Shown here in pieces: positions 8,632-17,445 of a DNA stretch of 64,000 bases (within the stretch, counting starts at the first letter, position 1; every line of letters begins with the position of its first letter). Under the pieces are notes generated by a model. The model ran no database searches. It was not told the DNA's origin and saw only the letters and a program-made list of their open reading frames with translations. A program made the translations under genes and the position numbers. This DNA is from CAVZBW01 sp963773635 (GTDB lineage: Bacteria > Actinomycetota > Acidimicrobiia > Acidimicrobiales > RAAP-2): positions 930,001 to 994,000 of the forward strand of contig CAVZBW010000005.1 of assembly GCA_963773635.1 (NCBI GenBank). Direction: 5' to 3'.

Positions 8632-8910
8632 TCAGCCGCCGCCCGCGACCGCAGGGATGATGGAGACCTCGTCGCCGCTCTTCACCGGCGTGTCGAGCTC
8701 GGAGAGGTACCGGACGTCGTCGTCGTTGACGTAGACGTTCACGAACCTGCGCAGGGTCCCGTCCTCGCCCAGGACCTGACCAGACAAGCCGGGATACTCC
8801 GACTCGAGGTGGTGGAGGATGTCCGCGATCGTCGACCCCTCCACTTGAATCGTGGCCTTGCCGCCGACGTGGGGCCGCAAGACCGTCGGAAGACGCACGT
8901 CGACCGGCAC
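8632..8910 (-). CDS. cysO: Sulfur carrier protein CysO (ThiS/MoaD family)
   Basis: A 92-aa beta-grasp ubiquitin-like protein. It ends VSIIPAVAGGG, with the C-terminal Gly-Gly that is adenylated and thiocarboxylated before sulfur transfer to CysM. Mid-protein motifs are TIADILHHLESEYPGL and FVNVYVNDDDVRYL, typical of MoaD-like carriers. GTG at 8910 (protein VPVDVRLPTVLRP) has GGAGG a few bases upstream, which decides it over the longer frame to 9129. It is flanked by the Mec peptidase and CysM genes, the three-gene set known from mycobacteria. Confidence 0.93.
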   Translation of the reverse strand: MPVDVRLPTVLRPHVGGKATIQVEGSTIADILHHLESEYPGLSGQVLGEDGTLRRFVNVYVNDDDVRYLSELDTPVKSGDEVSIIPAVAGGG

Positions 8911-9083
8911 GGGACCTCCAGGTGCTGGGCCGGACGGGCAACGACCCGCTCCGGCGACCATTGTTGACTGGTGCGCTCTGGATTGTACCGGCGCTCCACT
9001 GGTTCTCGGTCCGAGGTTCTCTCGAGCCCCCGCCGCCACCCGGGCTCGACGTCCGAAGTCCCTCCGGCGGGTCAGCCGACGGG

Positions 9084-9524
9084 TCAGGAAGCCAGGCCGA
9101 GCGCGCCCATCCTGCCCTGGCTGGAGCACACGACGACCGACTCCTCGCCGATCTCCCCCTCCTGGATGCGGTAGCTCCGAATGACCGGGCGGGTGTCACG
9201 GAGCGAGACGAGCACGTAGTGCCAACCCGGGTCTGGTGCCTGGGAGACATCGGTCGGCGAGGGGTAGGCGTCGGTGTGGGTGTGGGAGTGGAACACGCCG
9301 ATGATCTCCCAGCCGTTGTCCTCTGCGTCCCGGTCGGCGCGCAGGTGCTCGCGGGGATCAACGGTGTACAGGCGCGCCGAATTGGCGAGGTTGGCCGTCG
9401 GGTAACACCGGAGCACCTCGCCACTGGTCGGATCGCCGGCCAAGAGGCCACAGGCTTCGTTGGGAAGCCCCGAGAGGCAGTGCGCGACGACCTCGAGGTA
9501 GTGATCGGACGACAACCGCAGCAT
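9084..9524 (-). CDS. mec: Mec, JAMM/Mov34 zinc peptidase of the CysO pathway
   Basis: A 146-aa JAB1/MPN-domain metalloprotease. The JAMM signature is complete: an upstream Glu in LPNEACGLLAG and FHSHTHTDAYPSPTDV giving HxH-x10-D. In mycobacteria this enzyme releases cysteine from the CysO C-terminus after CysM adds it, regenerating the carrier. ATG at 9524 (MLRLSSDHYLEVVAHC) is the normal start. It lies 173 nt upstream of cysO on the same strand and diverges from smpB. Confidence 0.92.
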   Translation of the reverse strand: MLRLSSDHYLEVVAHCLSGLPNEACGLLAGDPTSGEVLRCYPTANLANSARLYTVDPREHLRADRDAEDNGWEIIGVFHSHTHTDAYPSPTDVSQAPDPGWHYVLVSLRDTRPVIRSYRIQEGEIGEESVVVCSSQGRMGALGLAS

Positions 9525-9599
9525 CGTTGCAGCGTACCCAGGCCCTGGGCACGAGCCGCGGATATCCCGAGCCGCCGCCTCGACCTATACCCTCTGCGG

Positions 9600-10121
9600 G
9601 TGGCGCGCGCCAAGACCACCATCGCCCGCCGGGCGGAGGCCCGAGACCCGGGACGCTCCAACAATCGCCAGGTCGCGTCCAACCGCAGGGCCCGCCACGA
9701 CTACGACATCCTCGAGACCTACGAGTGCGGCATCGTGCTCCGGGGCAGCGAGGTCAAGTCGCTCCGGCAGGGCAAGGCCCAGCTGGCCGACGCCTACGCC
9801 CGGGTCGAGGGTGGCGAGCTGTGGCTGTATGGCCTGCACATCCCCCCGTGGGAGTTCGCCACCGGGTTCGGGGCGCACGATCCCAACCGGCGGCGCAAGC
9901 TCCTCCTCCACCGCCGAGAGATCGACGAGCTGATGGGGAAGGTCCAGCAGCAGTCCCTCACCCTGGTGCCCCTCTCGCTCTACTTCCGGGACGGGCTGGC
10001 CAAGGTCGATCTCGCTCTCGCAAAGGGTCGCCGCCTCTACGACAAGCGCCAGGCCATTGCCCGGCGCGACGCGGATCGGGAAGCGGCCCGAGCCGCTCGG
10101 GAGGTCGGCCGTCGGGGCTGA
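9600..10121 (+). CDS. smpB: SsrA-binding protein SmpB
   Basis: A 173-aa RNA-binding protein that delivers tmRNA to stalled ribosomes. Hallmarks are SNRRARHDYDILETYECGIV, the GSEVKSLRQGKAQLADAYARV block, and the basic tail DGLAKVDLALAKGRRLYDKR that folds into the decoding centre. The GTG at 9600 (VARAKTTIARRAEA) gives the expected length and a basic N-terminus; the frame is open further upstream without similarity. It sits 86 nt upstream of ssrA, its RNA partner, in the usual order. Confidence 0.95.
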   Translation: MARAKTTIARRAEARDPGRSNNRQVASNRRARHDYDILETYECGIVLRGSEVKSLRQGKAQLADAYARVEGGELWLYGLHIPPWEFATGFGAHDPNRRRKLLLHRREIDELMGKVQQQSLTLVPLSLYFRDGLAKVDLALAKGRRLYDKRQAIARRDADREAARAAREVGRRG

Positions 10122-10207
10122 GTCCCCGCCGTTGGTGGCAGGACGGACCTCACCGCACCCTCGGATAGAATGGCGGGACTGCCCAGATCGGGCAGGACCC
10201 AAAACAT

Positions 10208-10557
10208 GGGGGTGAATGGTCTCGACTCTGGTTGTCGAAGTGGGAGAAGCGAGCCGTGGTCCCCGGAGCCACGTTAAAGAGCCGGGAAAAAAAACAAACG
10301 CCGAGCCTCAGCTCGCGCTCGCTGCCTAAACAAGCAGCGACGTCCGTCCGGTTCAGGCCCTACGGGCCGGTAGCGGGCGTCATCTCGTAGGGCTTACCTG
10401 AGCGTCTGCGCCGACCGGGCGCCAGGGACATCTTCGTCGGCTAAGGAGCGCCGCAGCCGCCGGCAGTGGTGGCGCTCCCGACAATTTATTGCCGGCTGCG
10501 CTCGGAGAAGACCCATGGAGATGCCGGGGGACGCGGGTTCGATTCCCGCCACCTCCA
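10208..10557 (+). ncRNA. ssrA: Transfer-messenger RNA (tmRNA)
   Basis: A 350-nt one-piece tmRNA. The 5' end GGGGGTG (10208-10214) pairs with CACCTCC (10550-10556), and A10557 is the discriminator. The start GGGGGTGAATGGTCTCGAC and the T-arm GCGGGTTCGATTCCCGC are diagnostic. The proteolysis tag reads KKTNAEPQLALAA followed by TAA at 10327-10329, ending in the ClpXP-type LAA degron. The exact resume codon just after the A-tract is uncertain (GAA or AAA). CCA is not encoded (CTA follows). It rescues stalled ribosomes with SmpB, encoded 86 nt upstream. Confidence 0.96.
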
Positions 10558-10577
10558 CTAGCAGGCGTCCGGCATCG

Positions 10578-10960
10578 CTACGCGGTGCCGGCAACACCAA
10601 TAAGGGTGCCTTCTGGATCAGTGAAATGGCCGACGGTGAGCCCATTGGGTGAAACCGCCGGACCCATCACACGCGTCCCCCGAGTTCTTCGGCGCGTTGC
10701 AGAGCGGCCTCGACATCTGGCACGCCAACATAGAAAACAGCGTGACTGCTGTAACCCGTCCCACCTCCGACACCACCGCGGATGCCTGACCCATCTTCGG
10801 AGGTCACCAGGTTCAAGAACCCATAGCTGTCCGGCGCCGATACTTCTTGTGCGACCGGCGAAGGCACCTCAAACCGCCAACCGAACAGCTCGCCAAAATA
10901 CTCCCGGAGGCGCGTCGGATCCGAGCCGATGACCTCAAAATGCACCACGGGCTGTGACAT
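10578..10960 (-). CDS. VOC-family (glyoxalase/bleomycin-resistance-like) protein, one frameshift
   Basis: About 127 aa after repair, one VOC metalloenzyme-fold domain. It starts MSQPVVHFEVIGSDPTRLRE with GGAGGAGATGAG upstream of the ATG at 10960, continues LFGWRFEV and VFYVGVPDVEAALQRAEELG, then changes frame at a G run around 10680. It ends VSPNGLTVGHFTDPEGTLIG, the usual last beta-strand with the Glu ligand. Substrate unknown; members act in lactoylglutathione metabolism, dioxygenation or antibiotic binding. Its stop lies about 20 nt from the 3' end of tmRNA, convergent with it. Confidence 0.75.
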
Positions 10961-11188
10961 CTCATCTCCTCCTCGACTTGCGATGAGCTTTGAACACGAC
11001 GTAGCCGATTTCATTCAGGTCACCTTCACCGACCGGTCGTACCGGGACGCAGCCAAGCTATCCAGCTTCGAAAAGGTGTGACCGTTATGGATAGGCGAGC
11101 GCAAAGAGGAGGGCACCAACCAACGCCGCGTGTGCTGGGCTAACGACCAAACGGCTCGTACACGTTGGCCAGCGGTAGAGTCACGTCG

Positions 11189-11971
11189 ATGGCTATCTCC
11201 CTCGAGGGACGTCCGAGGCGGCCACCTTTGTTGCTACTTGCCTCGGAGGCGCCCCGCGCCGTAGCCGAGCTCGCGTGGTTCCACGCCTCGCGACCGGTTC
11301 TTTCGAGCGCCCCCCGCGGTGACCGTCACCCCGTCCTCGTCCTGCCAGGTCTCCTGGCCACCGACCGCTCCACTGCCCCCATGCGGGCGTGGCTCCGCTC
11401 TCTCGGCTACGAGGTGCTCGGCTTCGACTTCGGCCGGAACATCCCGACGGCCGACCTCCTCCAGAGGATGCGGTCCAGGCTGCGCGACCTCCGGGATCAG
11501 GACGGCCGTCCGACCAGCATCGTCGGTTGGAGCCTCGGGGGGATCTACGCACGGGAAATCGCCCGCCAGATGCCCGAGTGGGTGCGCCTGGTGGTGACGC
11601 TCGGGAGCCCGTTCCGCCAGGTTGCCGGCCAAGAGAGCCTGGCGGCGCCCCTCGTTCGGGCGGTTGCCCAGCGCACCCACCGAGGGGTAATCCCCCTGCG
11701 GCCGTACACCGGTGACGACCGTCCGCTCCCCGTCCCCTCGACGTCGATCTTCACCCGCAGCGACGGCATCGTCCCGTGGCGGGCCTGCCTGGACACCGCC
11801 AGCGAGGCGCATGAGACGCTCGAGGTCATTGGCAGCCACTGTGGGCTCGGCCACCACCCCGGAGCCCTTTGGGCGGTCGCCGACCGGCTGGCGCAACCGC
11901 CGGGCCGGTGGCAGCCAATCCGGATACCTCTGGCACTCCGGCCATTGCTCCACCACCACCCCGGCGCCTGA
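11189..11971 (+). CDS. Alpha/beta hydrolase (triacylglycerol lipase/PGAP1-like)
   Basis: A 260-aa alpha/beta hydrolase with oxyanion region VLVLPGLLATDRSTAPMRAW, nucleophile Ser in VGWSLGGIYA (GxSxG), acid in TRSDGIVPW and His in GSHCGLGHHP. No clear signal peptide is seen, so it is probably cytoplasmic or membrane-associated. ATG at 11189 is chosen; TTG at 11165 is an alternative. It is convergent with the WS/DGAT gene, so a role in neutral lipid turnover is an attractive but unproven inference. Confidence 0.75.
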   Translation: MAISLEGRPRRPPLLLLASEAPRAVAELAWFHASRPVLSSAPRGDRHPVLVLPGLLATDRSTAPMRAWLRSLGYEVLGFDFGRNIPTADLLQRMRSRLRDLRDQDGRPTSIVGWSLGGIYAREIARQMPEWVRLVVTLGSPFRQVAGQESLAAPLVRAVAQRTHRGVIPLRPYTGDDRPLPVPSTSIFTRSDGIVPWRACLDTASEAHETLEVIGSHCGLGHHPGALWAVADRLAQPPGRWQPIRIPLALRPLLHHHPGA

Positions 11972-12019
11972 TTCGCATCTGCGCACCTCGTGGCTCCGAA
12001 GCGAGCGATCCGGCGATGC

Positions 12020-13418
12020 TCAGGCCTCTGCTTTGAGCAGCTGGGCCATCCCTTCTTGGATGCCTGCACTGAGTACGTCGATGTCGCGGGCAGTGTCGAA
12101 GTCGCCCGTGATCCCGAAGTTCACCTGGCCGTTGTAGGAGAAGATCGCCACTCCCACTCGAATCTGTCCAGCCAGGGGTACGTAGGGGTAGGCGCTCAGC
12201 ATCCGGCGTCCGAGCACGTACAGCGGCATCTGGGGACCAGGCACATTGGTCGTCACCGTGTTTACGTTCCGCTGGGCCATGCGAGTCGCGAGACGGGTGC
12301 CGAGCGCCAGGAGCATCGGCGGGGCGAACCCGGACATCGAGGTGAGCGCCTCTCCGGCGACCGCTTGCTTCGAATCCTTCAGGCCTTCCATCTGGCGGGT
12401 CACGGTACGGAGCCGAGCCACCGGGTCGTCGATGTCGACCGGAAGGTCGGCGAACATGGCGGACACCTTGTTCTGCAAGGTGCCGTCACCGACGGCCCGG
12501 CCTCGGGGGTCGCGGGCTCGCACCGAGACAGGCACGAGCGTGCGCACGCCCCGGTGGATCGATTCATTACGCGAGAGCAGGAGCTCCCGGAAACCGTTCG
12601 TGATGGCAGCCAGCACCACGTCGTTGAACGTGCCTCCGAGCCTTCTTCGCACCGCCTTGACGTCCTCGACGCTGACCGATGCCCAGCTGTAGCGGCGGTG
12701 GGGCCCGATCGGGCCATTCAGGCTGGAACGGGGCGTCGGGCGAATGAGGCCGGCCATCGGCGGACAGTCCGCGTGCGACCTCGAGTACGTAGTGAAGCGA
12801 TTGGCGGGAGACGACGCTGGCTCTCTCGATCGCCCGCAGCTGCTCGTAGGGGCTGCGGAGCAGATCAATGAGGGCACTCAGCGCCAGCTCGGATCCCGAG
12901 GGGGACGGCGAGGGGCGCCAATCGACGGGCCGTGGGGGCGCCGGGTCCGGAGAGGTATCCATGACAACGGCGAGCAGATCCGTTCCCGAAACCCCGTCGA
13001 CCATGGCGTGATGGGTCTTCGAAAGGATCGCCCAGTGGTCGTCCTCCAAGCCCTCGACCACCCACATCTCCCACAGCGGCTTGTCCCGGTCGAGCTGTTG
13101 TGACATCACCCGCCCGACCAGCTTTCGCAGTTCTGCCACCCCACCTGGGGAGGGGAGGGCCGTGTGACGCAGGTGATACTCGATGTGGAAATGTGGATCG
13201 TCCACCCAGACCGGCCGCCCGATCTCAAAGGGGACGGTGCGGACGATCTGGCGGTAGCGGGGAACGAGGTCCAGTTTGGACCCCACCATCGCCACCACCG
13301 CCTCGAACGGAGGCTCGGGACCCTCGAAGATCCCCACAGAAGCGATGTGCATGTGGCTGACGTTGTCCTCGACGTTGAGGAACGACGCATCGAGTGGGCT
13401 CATCCGCTCCGCCGTCAT
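12020..13418 (-). CDS. Wax ester synthase/diacylglycerol acyltransferase (WS/DGAT), one frameshift
   Basis: About 465 aa after repair. It makes storage triacylglycerols or wax esters from acyl-CoA and diacylglycerol or alcohol at the membrane. The first half contains MSPLDASFLNVEDN and the catalytic HHxxxDG motif in SKTHHAMVDGVSG. The frame changes around 12757, joining SLHYVLEVARGLSA to MAGLIRPTPRSSLNGPIG; the second half carries GTFNDVVLAAITNGFREL, NKVSAMFADLPVD and TTNVPGPQMPLY. ATG at 13418 has GGAGG at good spacing. These enzymes are frequent in mycobacteria and other actinobacteria that store neutral lipids. The intact second half argues for a sequencing slip. Confidence 0.9.
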
Positions 13419-13630
13419 AGAGCACCTCCTCGAGCACATCGTGTCACTTCTCGGCTCCGTGACCAATGGGTCTGTTGAGCTTTGGGGTTCATCCGTCGCC
13501 GGCAGTGAAACGCTCCCGCCAGACCGACGGGCATCGCAGCCCACCGTCTGCGACGTGGGCACGGCAGGGCTAGGCTTCTGGTGCCGCTCCGGCAAAGCAA
13601 GGCTGCGGGCGAGGCAGAACGGGGGGCCTG

Positions 13631-14449
13631 GTGGCGAAGAAGGTCATCCTGATCGTGCTGGGCGTCCTGATCGGCCTGATCGGCCTGATCGGCCTGGTGG
13701 GAGCGGCGGGAGTGCTGATCGCTTTCAACAACGGCATCCTGCAAACGGGTTTCCACTCGCTTGCGACCAACACCACCGCGTTCGAGTCTCCGACAACCGA
13801 CATCAACACCTACTCGATCGGTACACCCAGCTTCCGCGTGCAAGCCAACTCGGCCAACGGCGTGTTCGTCGGCATCGGTCCCGCCGGTCAGGTCAACCAG
13901 TACCTCGCTGGATCACCTGTCACGACGATTACCTCGCTCGATCTCTGGCCGTATTCGATCACCACGTCCATTCGCGGGGGGTCCTCCACCCCCGCCCCTC
14001 CTGATCAACAGAGTTTCTGGGTTGCCAAGGGGAGCGGAGCTACCAGCGCCTCACTCAGTTGGAAACTGGCCAGCGGGCAGTACAAGTTGGTCATCATGCG
14101 GTCCGATGGTGCCCCGCATGTCGTAGTCCAGGCCCGCGTCGGCGTGAAGATCCCATATCTCGTCACGTGGGCTATCGTCGGGCTGGTCGTCGCCATCCTT
14201 CTGTTGGCGCTCGGTGTCCTCCTATTCGTGTTGGGCATCCGGACCCGACCCCCACAACTTGCCGGGCCAGGGCCCGGCACTCCTCTGGGCGGCGTGCCTC
14301 CCACCTCCGACCCCGCCGGTGCCCCCGGCACCTTCCCCGGTGCCCCGCCACCGCCACCGCAACCGCAACCGCCACCGCCACCTCCCCACGCCACGCCACC
14401 GCAACCGCCACCGGCGTCGCCAGGGGGTCCCACCGAACCCGAACACTGA
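13631..14449 (+). CDS. Two-pass membrane protein with a proline-rich cytoplasmic tail
   Basis: A 272-aa protein that I do not recognise by function. Residues about 5-30 form an N-terminal membrane anchor (VILIVLGVLIGLIGLIGLVG). An external region of about 140 residues rich in Ser/Thr follows, then a second membrane helix (ITWAIVGLVV-type segment, residues about 178-203). The tail of about 65 residues is almost wholly Pro, Gly and Gln, with PPPPPQPQPPPPPPH encoded by CCACCG/CAACCG triplet repeats at 14340-14420. The start is GTG at 13631. Similar topologies occur in actinobacterial envelope proteins, but no domain assignment is justified. Confidence 0.7.
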   Translation: MAKKVILIVLGVLIGLIGLIGLVGAAGVLIAFNNGILQTGFHSLATNTTAFESPTTDINTYSIGTPSFRVQANSANGVFVGIGPAGQVNQYLAGSPVTTITSLDLWPYSITTSIRGGSSTPAPPDQQSFWVAKGSGATSASLSWKLASGQYKLVIMRSDGAPHVVVQARVGVKIPYLVTWAIVGLVVAILLLALGVLLFVLGIRTRPPQLAGPGPGTPLGGVPPTSDPAGAPGTFPGAPPPPPQPQPPPPPPHATPPQPPPASPGGPTEPEH

Positions 14450-14648
14450 CGAGGCGGTCTCCGCTCTCTTCCGAACCGCGGCCTCTCCTCGTAAAGAGGA
14501 CGCGGGCAGGACGCGTCGGGGACGCAAAAGCTCGGACAACAGCGGTCAAAGCGGGACAACGCCATCGTGAGCAAGAGGACTCTCGTAGGTGGTGGAACCG
14601 CGGCGGGTTCAGGCCACACGTCACATGGCGCCGAGAGGCGTTGGTTGC

Positions 14649-15500
14649 CTATCGCACGACCTTGCGCCGGTACAGGTGGACGGCCAACGGAGCGAAGACC
14701 GCAATGAGCCCGATCGACCACAACAGCGTTGCCAGTTCCGGGTGCTGCATCGGCCAGGCCTGGATGTTCGAGGACGGGTTGGGATTGCCGAACCGATTTC
14801 GGCATACCGATGCGACGGCACTGACCGGATTCCAATCTGCCACGGTCCGGAGCCAAGCGGGCATGCCCTGGGTGGGAACGAAGGTGTTGGAGACAAACAC
14901 CAAGGGGAGGAAGACGATGAGGCCGACCGCGGCCGCGGTCTCGGGATTCTTCACCAGCGTGCCGGCACAGGCCCCCACCCAGGTCATGGCAAATGCGATC
15001 AGCAAGCACAAGGCGAACGCCAGCAGCGCATTTCCGACCCCATTATGGATCCGCCAGCCCACGGCGAGGCCAATGACAACGAGGACGAGTATGGCGATGA
15101 CTTCGGTGAGGAGGTCCGCCAATACGCGACCTGCGAGCACAGCGGAGCGAGCAATTGGGAGCGAACGGAACCGATCAGTGAGACCGGTGGCCATGTCGGT
15201 GGAGACGCCGACCGCCGTGCCCTGGGCCGTACCGACCAGGGCCATTCCGAACATGCCCCCGATGAGGTACTCGTGGTAACTGCCCCCGCCGGGGATCTTG
15301 ATGGCGGAGCCGAAGACGTAGACGAAGAGCAGGACGAAGATGATTGGCTGCACGGTGACATCGAGGAGCTGCGAGGGTTCCCGGATGATGCGGACAACGC
15401 CGCGGCGGGCCAGCACGAGGGCATTCCTGAACGTCCACCAAACCCGAGAGGGCAGGGACTCGACTTCGGTCGTGATTGGCGCGGTCAAGAGAGCGGTCAT
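14649..15500 (-). CDS. ABC-2 type transporter permease (DrrB-like)
   Basis: A 283-aa integral membrane subunit with about six membrane segments (FVLLFVYVFGSAIKIPGGG, VIAILVLVVIGLAVG, LLAFALCLLIAFAMTWVG, AAAVGLIVFLPLVFVS). The motifs YHEYLIGGMFGMALVGTAQG and DMATGLTDRFRSLPIARSAV are typical of DrrB/daunorubicin-resistance permeases. Its ATG overlaps the TGA of the upstream ATPase gene by 4 nt (15497-15500), so the pair is translationally coupled. It probably exports a hydrophobic drug or lipid. The divergent TetR regulator is likely its repressor. Confidence 0.9.
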   Translation of the reverse strand: MTALLTAPITTEVESLPSRVWWTFRNALVLARRGVVRIIREPSQLLDVTVQPIIFVLLFVYVFGSAIKIPGGGSYHEYLIGGMFGMALVGTAQGTAVGVSTDMATGLTDRFRSLPIARSAVLAGRVLADLLTEVIAILVLVVIGLAVGWRIHNGVGNALLAFALCLLIAFAMTWVGACAGTLVKNPETAAAVGLIVFLPLVFVSNTFVPTQGMPAWLRTVADWNPVSAVASVCRNRFGNPNPSSNIQAWPMQHPELATLLWSIGLIAVFAPLAVHLYRRKVVR

Positions 15501-16480
15501 ACGAGTTGGGTTTCCTGACTCGGCGCCGAATCCGGATCGGCGGAGTGGCCGGTAAGAGTCAAGAAGACGTCGTCGAGCGAAGGGCGGAGCATTCCCAGGT
15601 CATCCATAACCACGCCCGCTCTGCTCATTGCGGCCGCGATGGCCGGGATGGATCTCGCTCCTACCGACACGGCTGCATCGACCACTCGTCGCTCGGGGTC
15701 GACATGGACCTCGCCATCGGCATGATGGGCAAGCACCTCTCGCGCCGCCGTGAGATCGGAATCGGGCGCGACAGTGACCTCGATACGATCGCCACCAACG
15801 TGGGCCTTCAGTTGGTCTGCTGATCCCCGGGCGATGACTGATCCCTCGTCGATGACGACGATGCGGTCGGCCAACTGATCCGCCTCTTCGAGGTACTGAG
15901 TGGTGAGGAGCACTGTCGTGCCGTCGGCTACCAGCGTCTTGATGATGCCCCACAGCGCTAAACGGCTCCGTGGGTCGAGACCTGTTGTCGGCTCGTCCAG
16001 GAACAGGATCGGCGGTCGAGCCACCAGGCTGGCTGCCAGGTCCAACCTTCGGCGCATGCCGCCCGAATACGTCTTGACCCCCCGCTCCGCAGCATCCAGC
16101 AGATCGAACTGTGACAGCAATTCCGCAGCCCTCCGCTGAGCCGCCCTTCGAGGGAGGCGACAGAGTTCACCGATCATCACCAGGTTGCCCGACCCGGTCA
16201 GGGACTCGTCGAGGGCTGCCGACTGCCCGGCCAGTCCGATGCGGCGTCGTACCTGCGTTGCCTGGGTGACCACGTCGTAGCCGGCCACCCGTGCGGTGCC
16301 CCGGTCCGGTCGAAGCAAGGTGGTGAGCACCCGGACGGCTGTCGTTTTTCCGGACCCGTTGGGTCCCAGGACGCCGAGGATGGTGCCCGCTTCCACAGCG
16401 AGCTCGAGCCCAGTAAGAGCCTGGGTCGCTCCAAACGACTTCTCAAGTCCCACGGCCTCGATGGCCAACGCTGTGCTCAC
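15497..16480 (-). CDS. ABC transporter ATP-binding protein (DrrA-like)
   Basis: A 327-aa ATPase with Walker A GPNGSGKTTAVR (residues about 39-50), Q-loop, signature YSGGMRRRLDLA, Walker B PILFLDEPTTGLD and the switch His in LLTTQYLEEADQLADR. It has the C-terminal DUF4162-like extension (DDVFLTLTGH) typical of DrrA. GTG at 16480 has GGAGGAGGTGT immediately upstream, which fixes the start; the longer frame to 16606 overlaps the regulatory region. It powers the coupled DrrB-like permease. Confidence 0.93.
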   Translation of the reverse strand: MSTALAIEAVGLEKSFGATQALTGLELAVEAGTILGVLGPNGSGKTTAVRVLTTLLRPDRGTARVAGYDVVTQATQVRRRIGLAGQSAALDESLTGSGNLVMIGELCRLPRRAAQRRAAELLSQFDLLDAAERGVKTYSGGMRRRLDLAASLVARPPILFLDEPTTGLDPRSRLALWGIIKTLVADGTTVLLTTQYLEEADQLADRIVVIDEGSVIARGSADQLKAHVGGDRIEVTVAPDSDLTAAREVLAHHADGEVHVDPERRVVDAAVSVGARSIPAIAAAMSRAGVVMDDLGMLRPSLDDVFLTLTGHSADPDSAPSQETQLV

Positions 16481-16509
16481 ACCTCCTCCTCCCGGAACTT
16501 CGTCTCTCC

Positions 16510-16541
16510 TCGTACTGTGTACGATACCATACACTGTACGA
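16510..16541. promoter_or_regulatory. Palindromic operator between the ABC exporter and the TetR gene
   Basis: The inverted repeat TCGTACTGTGTA (16510-16521), 8 nt, then TACACTGTACGA (16530-16541) matches in 11 of 12 positions. It lies in the 80-nt divergent intergenic region, 19 nt before the TetR start codon. It has the size and symmetry of a TetR-family operator. Binding here would cover both promoters, giving autorepression and repression of the exporter (inference). Confidence 0.75.
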
Positions 16542-16560
16542 TGCCCCGCTGGAGGAGGAA

Positions 16561-17316
16561 ATGACTGACCTCGATGCTTTCTGGCCCCCCTCGGTGGCGG
16601 TCGCACCTCGGCGAACAGGCCCAGCTCGGACGCGAGACGGGCAACGCGACAAGGCCCTCTCTCGCGACGAGATCGTCCATGCCGCCGTCGGATTGGCAGA
16701 CTCAGAGGGCGCTGGTGCGGTCAACATGCGCCGCATCGCCAAGGAATTGGGCGTTGGGGCAATGTCCCTCTACTGGCACGTGGCCGACAAAGAGCAGCTT
16801 CTCGATCTCATGCTCGACGCCGTCGAGGGCGAGAACGCAGCCGCAGAGGTGAGCGGCGACTGGCGAGAGGACTTGGAGCGGATCGCCAAGCGGAAACGTC
16901 AGGTACTGCTCAGCCATCCGTGGGTTGTGGATTTCATGAGCGGGCGGACACCCTACGGACCCAATGCGCTCTTGCACATCGAACGGTCACTTTCGGTACT
17001 CGATGGTCTCGATGTCGGTACGCGCACAGCCCTTCAGATCCTGATGACGGTCGACGCCTATGTGACCGGATCGGTCCTCAACGAACTCCGAGAGATCCGG
17101 GTTGAGCAAACTCAGGCCGACGCCGGACTCGGTGACGCCGAGCTTGCCACGGCCACGCAGGCATGGCGAGACCGGCTGGATCGTTCAGGGATGTTCGATC
17201 GCATTGTCCGCGTATTCGACGAGGGTATTGATCCCGACGCAGCGGAGACTCGAGACGACCGGTTCGAATTCGGCCTCGCATGCGTATTGGACGGAACTAC
17301 TGCGCAGATCCCCTAA
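16561..17316 (+). CDS. TetR-family transcriptional repressor
   Basis: A 251-aa regulator. The N-terminal helix-turn-helix spans residues about 38-85 (LSRDEIVHAAVGLADSEG, MRRIAKELGVGAMSLYWHV). The rest is a helical ligand-binding domain of the TetR_C_1 type (VVDFMSGRTPYGPNALLHIE). It is divergent from the DrrA-like/DrrB-like genes with a strong palindrome between them, the standard layout for a drug-responsive efflux repressor. ATG at 16561 is preceded by GGAGGAGG. Confidence 0.9.
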   Translation: MTDLDAFWPPSVAVAPRRTGPARTRDGQRDKALSRDEIVHAAVGLADSEGAGAVNMRRIAKELGVGAMSLYWHVADKEQLLDLMLDAVEGENAAAEVSGDWREDLERIAKRKRQVLLSHPWVVDFMSGRTPYGPNALLHIERSLSVLDGLDVGTRTALQILMTVDAYVTGSVLNELREIRVEQTQADAGLGDAELATATQAWRDRLDRSGMFDRIVRVFDEGIDPDAAETRDDRFEFGLACVLDGTTAQIP

Positions 17317-17445
17317 CCGCTACCAAGGGCTGAATATGAGCCGAGAAAGGGCATTTCGGTTCCCGGTTGGTACTGCCTCGCAACGAGGGCCTTGGGGTCG
17401 CAATCCCCGCGCACCGGGGTCACTCGACGGCACCTTTGGAGGGAC

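Noticed and set aside
10394..10645. Minus-strand frame over the tmRNA 3' half.
   Set aside because: It lies inside ssrA, and the apparent protein pattern comes from the T-arm sequence.
14222..14570. Several frames on both strands over the proline-rich tail region.
   Set aside because: They are shadows of the CCACCG repeats in the real gene at 13631-14449.
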